Positions 16,374 to 25,295 are shown, counted from the stretch's first letter. The stretch is DNA of 38,678 bases from Candidatus Lachnoclostridium stercoravium (GCA_019118365.1 DWZA01000097.1:1-38678); one strand, 5' to 3'. Translations and numbers: made by a program. The notes: generated from the sequence alone by a model not told the origin.

Positions 16374-18464
16374 ATGAATCGCGATTACGAAGACGAGACA
16401 GGACGCTCACGGGCCAGGAGCCGGAAGAAGCCTTCCGCCAGAGATGGAAAGGCGGGCAGCGCTCCTGAAAGAAAAAGAAGAGCGGCGTCTCCTGATGAAC
16501 ATAAAGCAAGAAGGCAGACGGCTGCCGCAGACGAGATGGGAAGCGCCCATGAGATGCTGAAGGACGACGGCATAAAATTATGGAACGAACCCACAGCAGG
16601 TTCCAGGGGGACAGCTGCAGGCGGCAGAAGAGCATATAAGGAGTCCCCGGCGGCTTCCAGAGTGAAAGCAAGGTCGGAAAAGTCCAGAAAAAGACGCCGG
16701 ATCATAGCCATGATCATAGCGGAATGCTTTGCCCTTCTGTTTATTTTTGGATATGCCTTCGTGGCAAGGCGGCTGAGCCTGATCCAGAGAGCGCCGGATT
16801 TCCAGGCGGAAGCAGTAAAGAGCGACCTGACTATCGACACTCTGGAAAAGATGGAAGGCTACTGGACTATCGCCCTGTTCGGCGTGGACAGCCGAGATTC
16901 CAATGTGGAAAAGGGCACCCATTCCGACGTAAATATGATCTGTAATATTAACGAAGATACAGGAGAGATCAAGATCGTATCCGTATTCCGTGATTCTTAC
17001 CTGAATATCGACGACGACGGAAGCTACAATAAGATCAATCTGGCGTATTTCCGCGGCGGCCCGACCCAGGCGGTAAAAGCGCTTAATAAAAACCTGGATC
17101 TGGACATTACAGACTATGTGACCTTTAACTGGAAGGCCGTTGCTCAGGGCATCAATATCCTGGGAGGCATCGACCTGGAGCTGAGCAAAGCGGAATTCCA
17201 TTATATCAATTCCTTTATCACGGAGACAGTAAAGGCGACGGGTATCCCGTCCCAGCATCTGACCCACGCGGGGATGAACCATTTAGACGGCGTCCAGGCC
17301 GTAGCATATGGCCGTCTCCGTCTCATGGACTCGGACTATGCCAGGACGGAACGCCAGAGAAAGGTGATCCAGCTGGCCTTCGATAAGGCAAAGAAAGCAG
17401 ATATCGGAACATTGAACCAGATCATTGAAGTAGTATTTCCGAATATCTCATCCAGTATGACGGCCCCTGATTTTATCCGTATGGCTCAGAAGATATCAAA
17501 GTATTATCTTGGTGAAACAGGAGGCTTCCCATTTGCCAGGGGCGATGCCAATATGGGCAGCAAGGGCGCCTGCGTGATCCCGCAGACCCTGGAGACGAAT
17601 GTTACAGAGCTCCATCAGTTCCTGTTTGGAGATGAAAATTATACGCCTACTGATACGGTAAAGAAGATCAGCGCGAAGATCTCGGCGGATTCCGGCATGT
17701 ACAGCCAGGGCAAGTCCATTGACCACGTATCTACAGAGGGCGGCATCATTCCGACTCCGAAGACGACGGAAGCGTCGACCACAGAGGCGGAATCCGAGAC
17801 GATCGAGCCTCAGATCGTGGAAGACGGCATTGATCTGGACGGAGACGGAATTGCAGACGTGTCCTTTGACGACGAAGAATTCTGGGACGATCCGGCGAAC
17901 TGGCCTACAGACGCAGACGGCAATCCGGTGCGCCCGACCTTTGATCCATCTGCTTCCAGTGAAGAAGGCGAGGATGGAGAGAGCGAAAGCGACGAAGACG
18001 GAGAGAGCCGGGAAAGCGGTGAAAACCGTGATGACGACGAAAGCAGCGAAAGCTCTTCCGGAAGGCATGAAGGGCCGGCAAGCTCGATCCCGTCTGGAAA
18101 CAGAGAAACCTCCTCTGCTTCCGGCACTACGGCTGCTACAAGGCCGGGCCACAGTTCCGGCAATACGAGCCACAGCTCTACGGGAACGACGGCGGCAGAT
18201 GAAAAGCCGGATACGGTGGTTCCGACCACGGGAGGCAATGCAGGTCCAGGCGGAGGTTCCTACGGACCGGGAGTGGAACCGGTGGAGACCAGCGCTTCCG
18301 GCACAGCTGGAGCAGTAACGCCGCCGCCAGCAGTGACGACAGCTCCCACAACGGCTGCTTCTCCAGCAGCAGACCCTGGCAGTTCAGGCCCAGGCGGAGC
18401 AGATAACAGCGCGGTAGAAGCGGCAGGCCCAGGCGGAGATGTTTCCGGCGGCGGCCCAGGCTGA
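16374..18464 (+). CDS. LytR-CpsA-Psr (LCP) family glycopolymer ligase with long acidic tail
   Basis: A 696-aa type II membrane protein. The first ~108 residues are Arg/Lys-rich and cytoplasmic, followed by one membrane helix (about 109-130). The LCP domain (about 160-400) has IALFGVDSR (Asp/Arg binding the polyprenyl pyrophosphate), HSDVNMI, VSVFRDSYL and the AYGRLR...YARTERQRKV segment. LCP enzymes transfer lipid-linked wall glycopolymers to peptidoglycan. After about residue 450 comes a low-complexity tail. It is first Asp/Glu/Ser-rich, including a DLDGDGIADVSFDD stretch, then Gly/Pro/Thr/Ser/Ala-rich. It is probably an extended wall-spanning segment. The start has GAGG upstream and the gene is transcribed with the sugar transferase. 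Confidence 0.9.
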   Translation: MNRDYEDETGRSRARSRKKPSARDGKAGSAPERKRRAASPDEHKARRQTAAADEMGSAHEMLKDDGIKLWNEPTAGSRGTAAGGRRAYKESPAASRVKARSEKSRKRRRIIAMIIAECFALLFIFGYAFVARRLSLIQRAPDFQAEAVKSDLTIDTLEKMEGYWTIALFGVDSRDSNVEKGTHSDVNMICNINEDTGEIKIVSVFRDSYLNIDDDGSYNKINLAYFRGGPTQAVKALNKNLDLDITDYVTFNWKAVAQGINILGGIDLELSKAEFHYINSFITETVKATGIPSQHLTHAGMNHLDGVQAVAYGRLRLMDSDYARTERQRKVIQLAFDKAKKADIGTLNQIIEVVFPNISSSMTAPDFIRMAQKISKYYLGETGGFPFARGDANMGSKGACVIPQTLETNVTELHQFLFGDENYTPTDTVKKISAKISADSGMYSQGKSIDHVSTEGGIIPTPKTTEASTTEAESETIEPQIVEDGIDLDGDGIADVSFDDEEFWDDPANWPTDADGNPVRPTFDPSASSEEGEDGESESDEDGESRESGENRDDDESSESSSGRHEGPASSIPSGNRETSSASGTTAATRPGHSSGNTSHSSTGTTAADEKPDTVVPTTGGNAGPGGGSYGPGVEPVETSASGTAGAVTPPPAVTTAPTTAASPAADPGSSGPGGADNSAVEAAGPGGDVSGGGPG

Positions 18465-18482
18465 CAAAAGAACGCTATAAAA

Positions 18483-18513
18483 GAAAAGCAGCAGAGCATT
18501 TCTGCTGCTTTTC
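18483..18513 (+). terminator. Intrinsic terminator after the LCP gene
   Basis: Perfect stem GAAAAGCAGCAGA / TCTGCTGCTTTTC with a 5-base loop, ending in a U-containing tail (TTTTCATAGTTTT). It lies 19 bases after the stop. Confidence 0.85.
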
Positions 18514-18597
18514 ATAGTTTTATAATAGTTTAAACACATATTCGTCACAATTCGCTGATAAACTCTGCAATAGATAAAACGAAAGGGGATATGTTTT

Positions 18598-20199
18598 ATG
18601 TATAACGAATTTGAGAACGATAAGAACACTATGAATGAAAACGCTTCTCAGGATGTTCCTGAAAGAGAAGCTAACCATACAGCTCAATCCCAGGAATACA
18701 CAGGAGAAGCAAGGCAGACAGAAGAACAGCCGGGAAACCGTCAGTATGCAGACCCATCCGGCGCGGCTGCACAGACAGGAGCCCCGGCTGGGAACGGTAA
18801 TTTTTCCGGAGCAGGCGCTTCAGGAAGCGGCTCCTCTTACGCGGGGGGCCACGGAAACTGGCAGCCGTCCGGCGGCGGTCAGAACAGCGGGCAGAATCCT
18901 GATCCGCATCCTTACGGCCAGGAGCATAAGGAACACAAAAAGAACAAAAAAGGCAGCACGGCAGCCAGAATCGCCGGCATTACAGCGGCGGCGCTTCTGT
19001 TCGGAACCGTTGCAGGCGGTACGATGGTAGGAGTAAACGCGCTGGCTGATTATTTCAACAGCAACGTTTCCGTGCAGATCGGGCAGACAGAGACAGTGGA
19101 AGCTCCGGAAGAGGTTCAGGAACCCCAGACTCAGACGCAGGAGACGGTGGGACAGACAGAAACAGGAAACAGCGCCCAGGCAGGAAATCTTCTGGCTATG
19201 GACGTATCCGGGATCGTGGAAAAGGCTATGCCTTCCGTTGTAGCGATCAACAATACCATGCTCTATGAAAGCCAGACCTGGTTCGGCCCGACTCAGACTT
19301 ACGAAGTGCCCAGCGCAGGCTCAGGCATTATCGTAGGCCAGAACGACGACGAGCTTCTGATCGTTACCAATAATCACGTAGTTGAGAATTCCGCAGACCT
19401 GTCGGTAGTATTTATCGATAATGAATCAGTGCCGGCAGCAGTGAAGGGCACGGATGTGGAAAATGACCTGGCAGTGATCGCGGTAGCTCTGGATGACATA
19501 CCGGCAGATACTATGAGCCAGATCGCCGTTGCTACCCTTGGAAACTCTGACGACTTAAAGGTAGGCCAGGGCGTGATCGCCATTGGCAACGCTTTAGGCT
19601 ACGGCCAGTCTGTAACTGTAGGTTATGTAAGCGCTCTGGACAGAGAAGTTAAGACAGAAGACAATGTTGTCCACAACCTGCTTCAGACAGATGCGGCTAT
19701 CAACCCCGGCAACAGCGGCGGCGCTCTTTTAAATATGAAGGGCGAAGTGATCGGCATCAACTCGGCAAAATACTCTTCTACAGAGGTAGAGGGCATGGGT
19801 TATGCGATCCCCATCAGCAAGGTCCAGGATATCATCGATACTCTGATGACGAGAAAGACAAGGGTAGAAGTAGAGGAAGACCAGAGGGGCTACTTAGGCA
19901 TCATGGGCCGCGATATTGACGAGCAGATGTCCCAGGCCCTTGGAATGCCAAGAGGTATATATGTTGTTGAGATCCTGGAAGACGGCGCGGCGGCCAACTC
20001 TGATCTCCATACCAAGGATATCATCACCAAATTTGACGGACAGAGCATTCTTGGCATGGAAGACCTCCAGAATATGCTGACCTACTACGAGGCAGGCACC
20101 ACAGTTACCCTGACCGTGCAGTCGCTGGACAACGGCCAGTATGTAGAACGGCAGGTAGACATTACGCTGGGAAGCCAGTCAGAAACGAATGATCAGTAA
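18598..20199 (+). CDS. htrA: Membrane-anchored HtrA/DegP-type serine protease
   Basis: A 533-aa protein. The first ~120 residues are a Gln/Gly/Ser-rich cytoplasmic region, then a membrane anchor (STAARIAGITAAALLFGTVA). After a Gln/Glu/Thr-rich linker the trypsin-like domain carries the triad H260 (NNHVV), D290 (ENDLAVI) and S373 (NPGNSGGALL). One PDZ domain follows (about 430-520, YLGIMGRDID...GIYVVEILEDGAAA). The family degrades or refolds damaged exported proteins outside the membrane. AAAGGGGA lies upstream. Its position after the glycan/LCP genes suggests an envelope-stress link, but it has its own transcription unit between two terminators. The symbol is used at family level. Confidence 0.92.
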   Translation: MYNEFENDKNTMNENASQDVPEREANHTAQSQEYTGEARQTEEQPGNRQYADPSGAAAQTGAPAGNGNFSGAGASGSGSSYAGGHGNWQPSGGGQNSGQNPDPHPYGQEHKEHKKNKKGSTAARIAGITAAALLFGTVAGGTMVGVNALADYFNSNVSVQIGQTETVEAPEEVQEPQTQTQETVGQTETGNSAQAGNLLAMDVSGIVEKAMPSVVAINNTMLYESQTWFGPTQTYEVPSAGSGIIVGQNDDELLIVTNNHVVENSADLSVVFIDNESVPAAVKGTDVENDLAVIAVALDDIPADTMSQIAVATLGNSDDLKVGQGVIAIGNALGYGQSVTVGYVSALDREVKTEDNVVHNLLQTDAAINPGNSGGALLNMKGEVIGINSAKYSSTEVEGMGYAIPISKVQDIIDTLMTRKTRVEVEEDQRGYLGIMGRDIDEQMSQALGMPRGIYVVEILEDGAAANSDLHTKDIITKFDGQSILGMEDLQNMLTYYEAGTTVTLTVQSLDNGQYVERQVDITLGSQSETNDQ

Positions 20200-20218
20200 G
20201 AGAAATTGCCATTTTTGT

Positions 20219-20259
20219 GTAACAGTTCAGCTGTGGGGCTGAACTGTTACATTTTTTTT
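20219..20259 (+). terminator. Intrinsic terminator after htrA
   Basis: Stem GTAACAGTTCAGC / GCTGAACTGTTAC with a 6-base loop, then a run of eight T residues. The same AACAGTTCAG core is used by the terminator at 34704. Confidence 0.92.
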
Positions 20260-20276
20260 GCAGCCTTTTGAAATCC

Positions 20277-20305
20277 TTGTATCTGAGCGGGAAATAGCTT
20301 ATAAT
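20277..20305 (+). promoter_or_regulatory. SigA-type promoter of the clpX-like gene
   Basis: TTGTAT (20277-20282), a 17-base spacer, then TATAAT (20300-20305), 37 bases before the proposed start. Confidence 0.8.
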
Positions 20306-20341
20306 CATCCCATAAATATTTTCATTATAAGGAGAACGATT

Positions 20342-21769
20342 TTGGAAGATAAGACAAAAGACAGCCTGGAGGAAGAAAAGAAGCCTCAGGGCCCAACAGA
20401 AGATAAAGAAAAAGACGAATATGAGAAGATCTGTTATGTCTGCCGCAGGCCGGAGAGCAAAGCGGGGAAGATGATCTCCATGCCGGGCAATATGTATCTG
20501 TGCCACGACTGTATGCAGAAAGCATTCGACTCGGTGACGAACGGGAGCCTTGACTGGTCGAAGCTGCAGAATATGCCGTACATGAACATGAATTTCAGCG
20601 ACCTGGCCAATACGAACATTCCGGAGATGGCGATCCCGAAGAAGCAGAAAGTGAAGAAGCGTTCTGAAGCTCCGGCGCAGATCAGCCTGAAGGATATCCC
20701 GGCTCCCCATGTGATCAAAGGAAAACTGGACGAGTATGTGATCGGCCAGGAAAAGGCCAAGAAAGTGGTTTCTGTGGCTGTATACAATCATTACAAGAGG
20801 ATGTACCTGGACAATGAAGAGAAGAAAGCGGAGAAGGACGGGAAAAAGGACGATATCCAGATCGAAAAGTCCAATATCCTGATGATCGGCCCTACGGGAA
20901 GCGGAAAGACCTACCTGGTAAAGACCCTTGCCCGGCTTCTTGACGTGCCGCTGGCCATCGCCGACGCGACTTCCCTTACAGAAGCCGGATATATCGGGGA
21001 CGATATCGAAAGCGTGATCTCAAAGCTTCTTGCAGCCGCAGGCAACGACGTGGAAAAGGCGGAGCATGGCATCGTTTTTATTGATGAGATCGATAAGATC
21101 GCAAAAAAGAAAAATATGAACACCCGCGATGTGAGCGGGGAAGCAGTGCAACAGGAGCTTTTAAAGCTTCTGGAAGGAGCCAAGGTAGAGGTTCCGGTAG
21201 GATCCAACCAGAAGAACGCCCTTACGCCGATGGAGACGGTGGATACAGATCATATCCTGTTTATCTGCGGAGGCGCGTTCCCTGATCTGGAGGATATCAT
21301 TAAAGAAAGGCTGACAAAAAAATCTTCTATGGGATTTGTGGCGGATCTGAAGGATAAGTATGATGAAGATCCGGATATTTTAAGCCACGTGACCACGGAA
21401 GATCTGAGAAAATTTGGCATGATACCGGAATTTCTGGGACGTCTGCCTATTGTAGTGACATTAAACAGGCTGACCAAGGATCTTCTCATGAAGATCCTGA
21501 TGGAGCCGAAAAATGCGATCCTGAAGCAGTATATGAAGCTTCTGGAGCTGGATGAAGTAAAACTGACCTTTGACGACGGGGCGCTGGAGTGGATCGCCCA
21601 GGAGGCGTTAAAGAGAGATACGGGAGCCAGGGCCTTGCGAGCGATCCTGGAAGACTTTATGCTGGATATCATGTATGAGATCCCCAAGGATCCAGGCATC
21701 GGTTCCGTGGTCATTACCCGTCCGTATCTGGAGAAAAAAGGCGGTCCCCTGATCCAGATGAGAGGATGA
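20342..21769 (+). CDS. clpX: ClpX-family AAA+ unfoldase, divergent
   Basis: A 475-aa ClpX homologue. The N-terminal C4 zinc domain has C31, C34, C54 and C57. After an unusually long linker (to about residue 120) the AAA+ module has GPTGSGKT (183-190), pore loop GYIG (216-219), IVFIDEIDKIA (244-254), GRLP (367-370) and the sensor-2 GAR. ClpX uses ATP to unfold proteins and usually feeds them to ClpP. Two ClpX hallmarks are altered. The RKH substrate-selection loop is replaced by VGSNQKNAL (286-294), and the IGF loop that docks on ClpP reads SMGFVADL (329-336). No clpP is nearby. It is likely a second, specialised ClpX. Start TTG 20342 is supported by AAGGAG (20329-20334); an upstream ATG at 20258 lies inside the terminator/promoter region. 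Confidence 0.88.
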   Translation: MEDKTKDSLEEEKKPQGPTEDKEKDEYEKICYVCRRPESKAGKMISMPGNMYLCHDCMQKAFDSVTNGSLDWSKLQNMPYMNMNFSDLANTNIPEMAIPKKQKVKKRSEAPAQISLKDIPAPHVIKGKLDEYVIGQEKAKKVVSVAVYNHYKRMYLDNEEKKAEKDGKKDDIQIEKSNILMIGPTGSGKTYLVKTLARLLDVPLAIADATSLTEAGYIGDDIESVISKLLAAAGNDVEKAEHGIVFIDEIDKIAKKKNMNTRDVSGEAVQQELLKLLEGAKVEVPVGSNQKNALTPMETVDTDHILFICGGAFPDLEDIIKERLTKKSSMGFVADLKDKYDEDPDILSHVTTEDLRKFGMIPEFLGRLPIVVTLNRLTKDLLMKILMEPKNAILKQYMKLLELDEVKLTFDDGALEWIAQEALKRDTGARALRAILEDFMLDIMYEIPKDPGIGSVVITRPYLEKKGGPLIQMRG

Positions 21770-21813
21770 TCCTGCAGGGCCCCCGCCGGCGTGCTCTGCC
21801 GGAGATTTCCAGG

Positions 21814-23601
21814 TCATGGCGGATCGGATTCCCGCATCCGCAGGAAGGACTGATAGAGGTTCAGCGTGCCGAAGCCCCATTCTTTTGAAGGATAGGAATA
21901 CACAGGATTCCTTGCTGCGCCGCGGATCAGGATGGATTTTACAGAAGCAGGGCTGAAGGCGGCCAGCATATTATTTTTTCCTGCCCAGCTTAAGAGGTCG
22001 GCCACAGCTCCCGCAGTGTGGGCGGCGGCGATGGACGTTCCTGTTTTCCTGGTCATGGGCAGGGACAGATCTTCATCGGAAAACTGGGAAGAAGCCTTTG
22101 CCAGGCCGGGGCCGTACACGCTTACGCCAGGAGCGGCAAGCTCTGGTTTGATAACGCCGGTGCAGGAAAAGCCTCTGCTGGAATGGATGTAGATCCCGCC
22201 GCTTTCGTGGTCGTAGGCTCCGGCGGTGATCACGGAAGGAGTATTGGCAGGATCGGTCACAGTAGTATCCGGATCCGGGCGGAGAAAAAAGGTGGAATCA
22301 GAGATAAAACCGTGGACAGGGAGCCATATGTGGAACTGTCCGGTGATGAAAAGGCTGCTGTATACGCGGATACGCCAGATCCCAGGAGCGGGATCCTGAA
22401 AACGCATAAAGATCAGCTGGCTTCCGGAAGCAACCTCTGCATTTACATAATTTACAGTGATCACAGTCTGTTCCAGAAGAAAGGCGATCCGGTTGTCATT
22501 CTGGAAGGTAAGGGGGATCCTGGGGATATTTTCTCCAGTGGGAGAGATAAAGCCGACGGTATATAATTCCGGATCGTCTGACCAGAGCTCCGCGATAAAA
22601 CCGTTCTCGCCGGAAGCTACGCTGATCTCCACGTCCTCATATTCCTGGTCTGCGTGGATATTTCCTGAATAATGATGGCGGTAACCGGATTCATTGCCGG
22701 CCGCGACCACCGGAACGACGCCGGAATAGTTGGAAACCGAACGGAACAGCTGGCTTAAAGGGGAGGTCCCGTCGTGGCTTCCGTAGGAAGTCCCCATTCC
22801 AAGAAGGATGACCAGAGGCATACTGTAGTGAGAAGCCACATATTGAAGATATTTTACACCCAGCATGATGTCATTTTCCTGATAAGCTTCTGCTTCAGGA
22901 GGTATCAGAAAGAAATCCCGCAGGTACTGCTTGGCGGGCCGCAGCCGGACGATGCATAGGTTCGCCAGAGGAGCGGCTCCGATAAAGGAACCGTCCGGGC
23001 TGGCCCCTCCGGCGGCGATGCCGGCGAGAAAAGTGCCGTGCCCCTGGGTGTCTGCAGAAGGGAGGCGCTCCAGGGGCGAAGGCGAGGACAGCGCCTGGTC
23101 GATCTCTTCTCGTGTGTAGGCGGTCCCATAGAGAATGGGGTCGCTGTAGCGGAGATATACCTGCCCTTCTTTGTCAGGGACAGGAAGCCTGGCAGATCCG
23201 GGGATCGTCTGATCCCATATGCCCAGAATGCGCGTGCTTCCGTCAGGATTGCGGAACAGAGGATTTTCGTACTGGATCCCGGTATCGATGATCCCGATGA
23301 GGCAGCCCTCTCCCATGGAATTTAAAGACGGCTGGGAAAAAGAGGCGATGATGCCGGAAGCTTCCATACTGGAGGTATCCATGGGAGCGTATAATTTGGG
23401 GATAGAATCATAAGAATATCTGGAGAGGGACAAAGGAAGCGTCTGATCCAGAGAACGGTAGACGACGGCGTATTCCGAGCTGACGAAATCAATGCAGCCG
23501 CTGCCGGAAATCTCCGAAAGAGCTTCATAGGCGGAATTTACATGGCGGTATATAAAATCTGCGAAATCTTCCGAGTATATATCGAAGGAACAGAGAGCCA
23601 T
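21814..23601 (-). CDS. S8 subtilisin-like peptidase (Csp-like)
   Basis: A 595-aa subtilase with an intact triad: D106 (GIIDTGIQY), H188 (GHGTFLAG) and S523 (GTSIAAAHTAG), plus the oxyanion Asn in AAGNESG (303). A roughly 140-residue beta-rich insertion separates the oxyanion region from the Ser region. There is no signal peptide or membrane segment; the N-terminal 90 residues look like a prodomain. This length and build resemble the Csp-type subtilases of Clostridia, which in some species act on spore-germination targets; such a role here is only inference. ATG 23601 has AAGG upstream. It is convergent with the clpX-like gene (44 bases between stops). Confidence 0.87.
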   Translation of the reverse strand: MALCSFDIYSEDFADFIYRHVNSAYEALSEISGSGCIDFVSSEYAVVYRSLDQTLPLSLSRYSYDSIPKLYAPMDTSSMEASGIIASFSQPSLNSMGEGCLIGIIDTGIQYENPLFRNPDGSTRILGIWDQTIPGSARLPVPDKEGQVYLRYSDPILYGTAYTREEIDQALSSPSPLERLPSADTQGHGTFLAGIAAGGASPDGSFIGAAPLANLCIVRLRPAKQYLRDFFLIPPEAEAYQENDIMLGVKYLQYVASHYSMPLVILLGMGTSYGSHDGTSPLSQLFRSVSNYSGVVPVVAAGNESGYRHHYSGNIHADQEYEDVEISVASGENGFIAELWSDDPELYTVGFISPTGENIPRIPLTFQNDNRIAFLLEQTVITVNYVNAEVASGSQLIFMRFQDPAPGIWRIRVYSSLFITGQFHIWLPVHGFISDSTFFLRPDPDTTVTDPANTPSVITAGAYDHESGGIYIHSSRGFSCTGVIKPELAAPGVSVYGPGLAKASSQFSDEDLSLPMTRKTGTSIAAAHTAGAVADLLSWAGKNNMLAAFSPASVKSILIRGAARNPVYSYPSKEWGFGTLNLYQSFLRMRESDPP

Positions 23602-23742
23602 AAGCAACCTTCTGTTTTTTTAAAGTATATGCGGCATGCGGCTGTTTCCATACATGCATACAGGGCGTTTGCGATATGTCCCGGCCTCCGGCCATACTGC
23701 CTGCAGGGCGGCGCGAGGATGGCGCGGAGATCCGGCCCAATC

Positions 23743-23771
23743 TGGACGAAACAGGAAAATAATGGTATAAT
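23743..23771 (+). promoter_or_regulatory. Promoter of the lspA-like gene
   Basis: TGGACG (23743-23748), a 17-base spacer, then a perfect TATAAT (23766-23771), 36 bases before the start. The -35 is imperfect. Confidence 0.7.
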
Positions 23772-23807
23772 ACAAAAAAGAAAAAGTGAAAAAGGAGGAG
23801 GAGATTT

Positions 23808-24275
23808 ATGGTATTTTTCTTTCTGATCGCAGCCCTTGCGGCGGCGGACCTGTTAATCAAAGCAGAGATCGAATCCAGAGAGGGGAAGGATTTCCCAAAG
23901 CCTTTGGACAAACGAGGTTGGATCACCCTTCATAAGAGCCATAATCCCGGCCTCCCGTTCGGTCTTCTGAAGAAAAACGAAGAGGCTGTAAGGATGATCC
24001 CGGTGGCCATGGCATCGGCTCTCGGCGGGATCCTTGTCTGGCTGCTCCAGAGGCGCGGCCATCTTTATGAAAAACTGGCATATTCCATTACGATCGGCGG
24101 AGCGCTGAGCAACCTGTACGACAGATTCCGGCGCCATTACGTGGTGGATTATTTTTCGATCAATTACGGCAGACTGAAAAAGGTGATATTCAACCTTGGA
24201 GATATGATGATCTTTGCCGGCTCCCTGCTGATCCTCATACATGAGCTATGGGAAAGCATAAGGGACGGCAGATAA
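23808..24275 (+). CDS. Signal peptidase II (LspA)-like membrane protein
   Basis: A 155-aa protein with about four hydrophobic segments. The lipoprotein signal peptidase motifs are present in order: HNPGLPFGL (the N-x-G-x-x-F region), GGALSNLYDRFRRHYVVDYF, and FNLGDMMIF. D114 (VVDY) and D132 (NLGD) match the catalytic aspartate dyad. Differences from canonical LspA are SN for GN, GDMM in place of ADSA, and a short loop. LspA removes signal peptides from lipidated prolipoproteins in the membrane. This may be a second LspA or a relative with other substrates. AGGAGGAGG precedes the ATG. Confidence 0.75.
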   Translation: MVFFFLIAALAAADLLIKAEIESREGKDFPKPLDKRGWITLHKSHNPGLPFGLLKKNEEAVRMIPVAMASALGGILVWLLQRRGHLYEKLAYSITIGGALSNLYDRFRRHYVVDYFSINYGRLKKVIFNLGDMMIFAGSLLILIHELWESIRDGR

Positions 24276-24290
24276 GCGCCGGTTACTGCA

Positions 24291-24319
24291 TTGACAAGTG
24301 CGGATATCTGGTATACAAT
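24291..24319 (+). promoter_or_regulatory. Strong SigA-type promoter of the DUF1266 gene
   Basis: Consensus TTGACA (24291-24296), a 17-base spacer, then TACAAT (24314-24319). Confidence 0.85.
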
Positions 24320-24344
24320 CAGTGAAATGTGGAGGAAAAAGACG

Positions 24345-25202
24345 ATGGCATCAAATGAGAATAAGAAAAAGCCGGACGGCATCATCAATCTGGATGCAGC
24401 CAGAAAGAACAGCAAGGCAGAGCCGGCGGAAAAAGAAGTAGAGTATACGATCTATGTTCCGCCTGTGATCGACAGGATCACAGAGGAGATCAAAGCGTTT
24501 AAGAACGACATAGAGGCAAAGGCGAAGGAGCGGGGAGATGAAGGAAAGAAACAGGTGGACAAGGGACAGTTTATCTGCCTGTTAAGCGGTATCTCCACCT
24601 GCAGGAAGACGCCGGGCATCCCTCATCATATGGGATATAAAGCCTTATACAAATGCAGGAACGAGCAGGATGCGGAAGCGGTGAGGAAACATCTGGAAGA
24701 TGTGTTCAATATCCATGACGAAGAGTCCATGAAGGAAACTATGTGGGGAGTCTGCGTGGATCACGATTACCGCCAGTTTGAGAGCTTCTGGGACGGACAC
24801 CCGGTTTTTGACGTTAAGCTTTTAAAGACCCGCGGAAGAAGCGCTTTTGAAAGCGCGAAGGAATGCGCTTCCAGGCTGGCGCCTTTTGTAGGGCCGAAAG
24901 GCTTTATGGCATGGGACGTAAACGAGCAGGTGGGAATGTGCAGACGGATGTTTGCCTGCGGCCTGCTGACAGAAGAGCGTTTCATCAAGCTGACAGTCCC
25001 CCTTGCAAAACATATCCTGAAGAACTTTAATTCCTGGGAAGAATATGCGGTCAGCTGCCTGTGCGGCGCTGTATATTTCGGGTTCCGCAACCATGATACG
25101 GAACAGAGCCAGTGGGAGTTTTTCCAGCTGAACAAGAAGATCCTGGAAAGCCTGCTGTCAGACAGCGGAGCCTGGGGAAGAAATCAGTTCACGCCATTAT
25201 AA
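24345..25202 (+). CDS. DUF1266-family protein
   Basis: A 285-aa soluble protein of unknown function. After a charged N-terminus (~60 residues, Lys/Glu/Asn-rich) the C-terminal half shows the DUF1266 pattern. AWDVNEQVGMCRRMFACG is followed by a helix ending in FNSWEEYAVSCLCGAVYFGF, equivalent to the W-D-...-SWEEF-A-S-YL-G region of that family (E. coli YbeR/YbeU relatives). No catalytic residues, membrane segments or signal peptide were seen. ATG 24345 has GGAGG eight bases upstream. An in-frame start at 24291 would overlap the promoter and is rejected. Monocistronic, between a promoter and a terminator. Confidence 0.7.
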   Translation: MASNENKKKPDGIINLDAARKNSKAEPAEKEVEYTIYVPPVIDRITEEIKAFKNDIEAKAKERGDEGKKQVDKGQFICLLSGISTCRKTPGIPHHMGYKALYKCRNEQDAEAVRKHLEDVFNIHDEESMKETMWGVCVDHDYRQFESFWDGHPVFDVKLLKTRGRSAFESAKECASRLAPFVGPKGFMAWDVNEQVGMCRRMFACGLLTEERFIKLTVPLAKHILKNFNSWEEYAVSCLCGAVYFGFRNHDTEQSQWEFFQLNKKILESLLSDSGAWGRNQFTPL

Positions 25203-25213
25203 AGATCCGTCAG

Positions 25214-25258
25214 GAAGCGTCTGGGCGCCAGGACATCTGGCTCTCAGGCGCTTCTTTC
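25214..25258 (+). terminator. Intrinsic terminator after the DUF1266 gene
   Basis: GAAGCGTCTG / CAGGCGCTTC outer stem with an inner GCCAG/CTGGC, followed by TTTC. The 41-base repeat begins in its tail. Confidence 0.75.
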
Positions 25259-25295
25259 ATATATGGCGATGTCGCTGCAAGCGACATGTCCGTTT
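25255..25295. repeat. 41-bp palindromic repeat, copy 1
   Basis: Same 41-base layout as 31435-31475, with 33 of 41 positions identical. The core ATGTCGCT-GCA-AGCGACAT forms a perfect hairpin. Constant flanks are TATATGGCGA on the left and TCCGTTT on the right. One stem pair differs between copies as T-A versus C-G, a compensatory change; another is T-A versus T-G. Confidence 0.8.

Noticed and set aside
17496..18238. Antisense frames over the LCP tail
   Set aside because: Low-complexity coding sequence produces open frames on both strands; the LCP reading continues unbroken from its domain.
22018..22566. Plus-strand open frame within the subtilase gene
   Set aside because: It is antisense to the Ser-containing catalytic region and lacks start signals and motifs.
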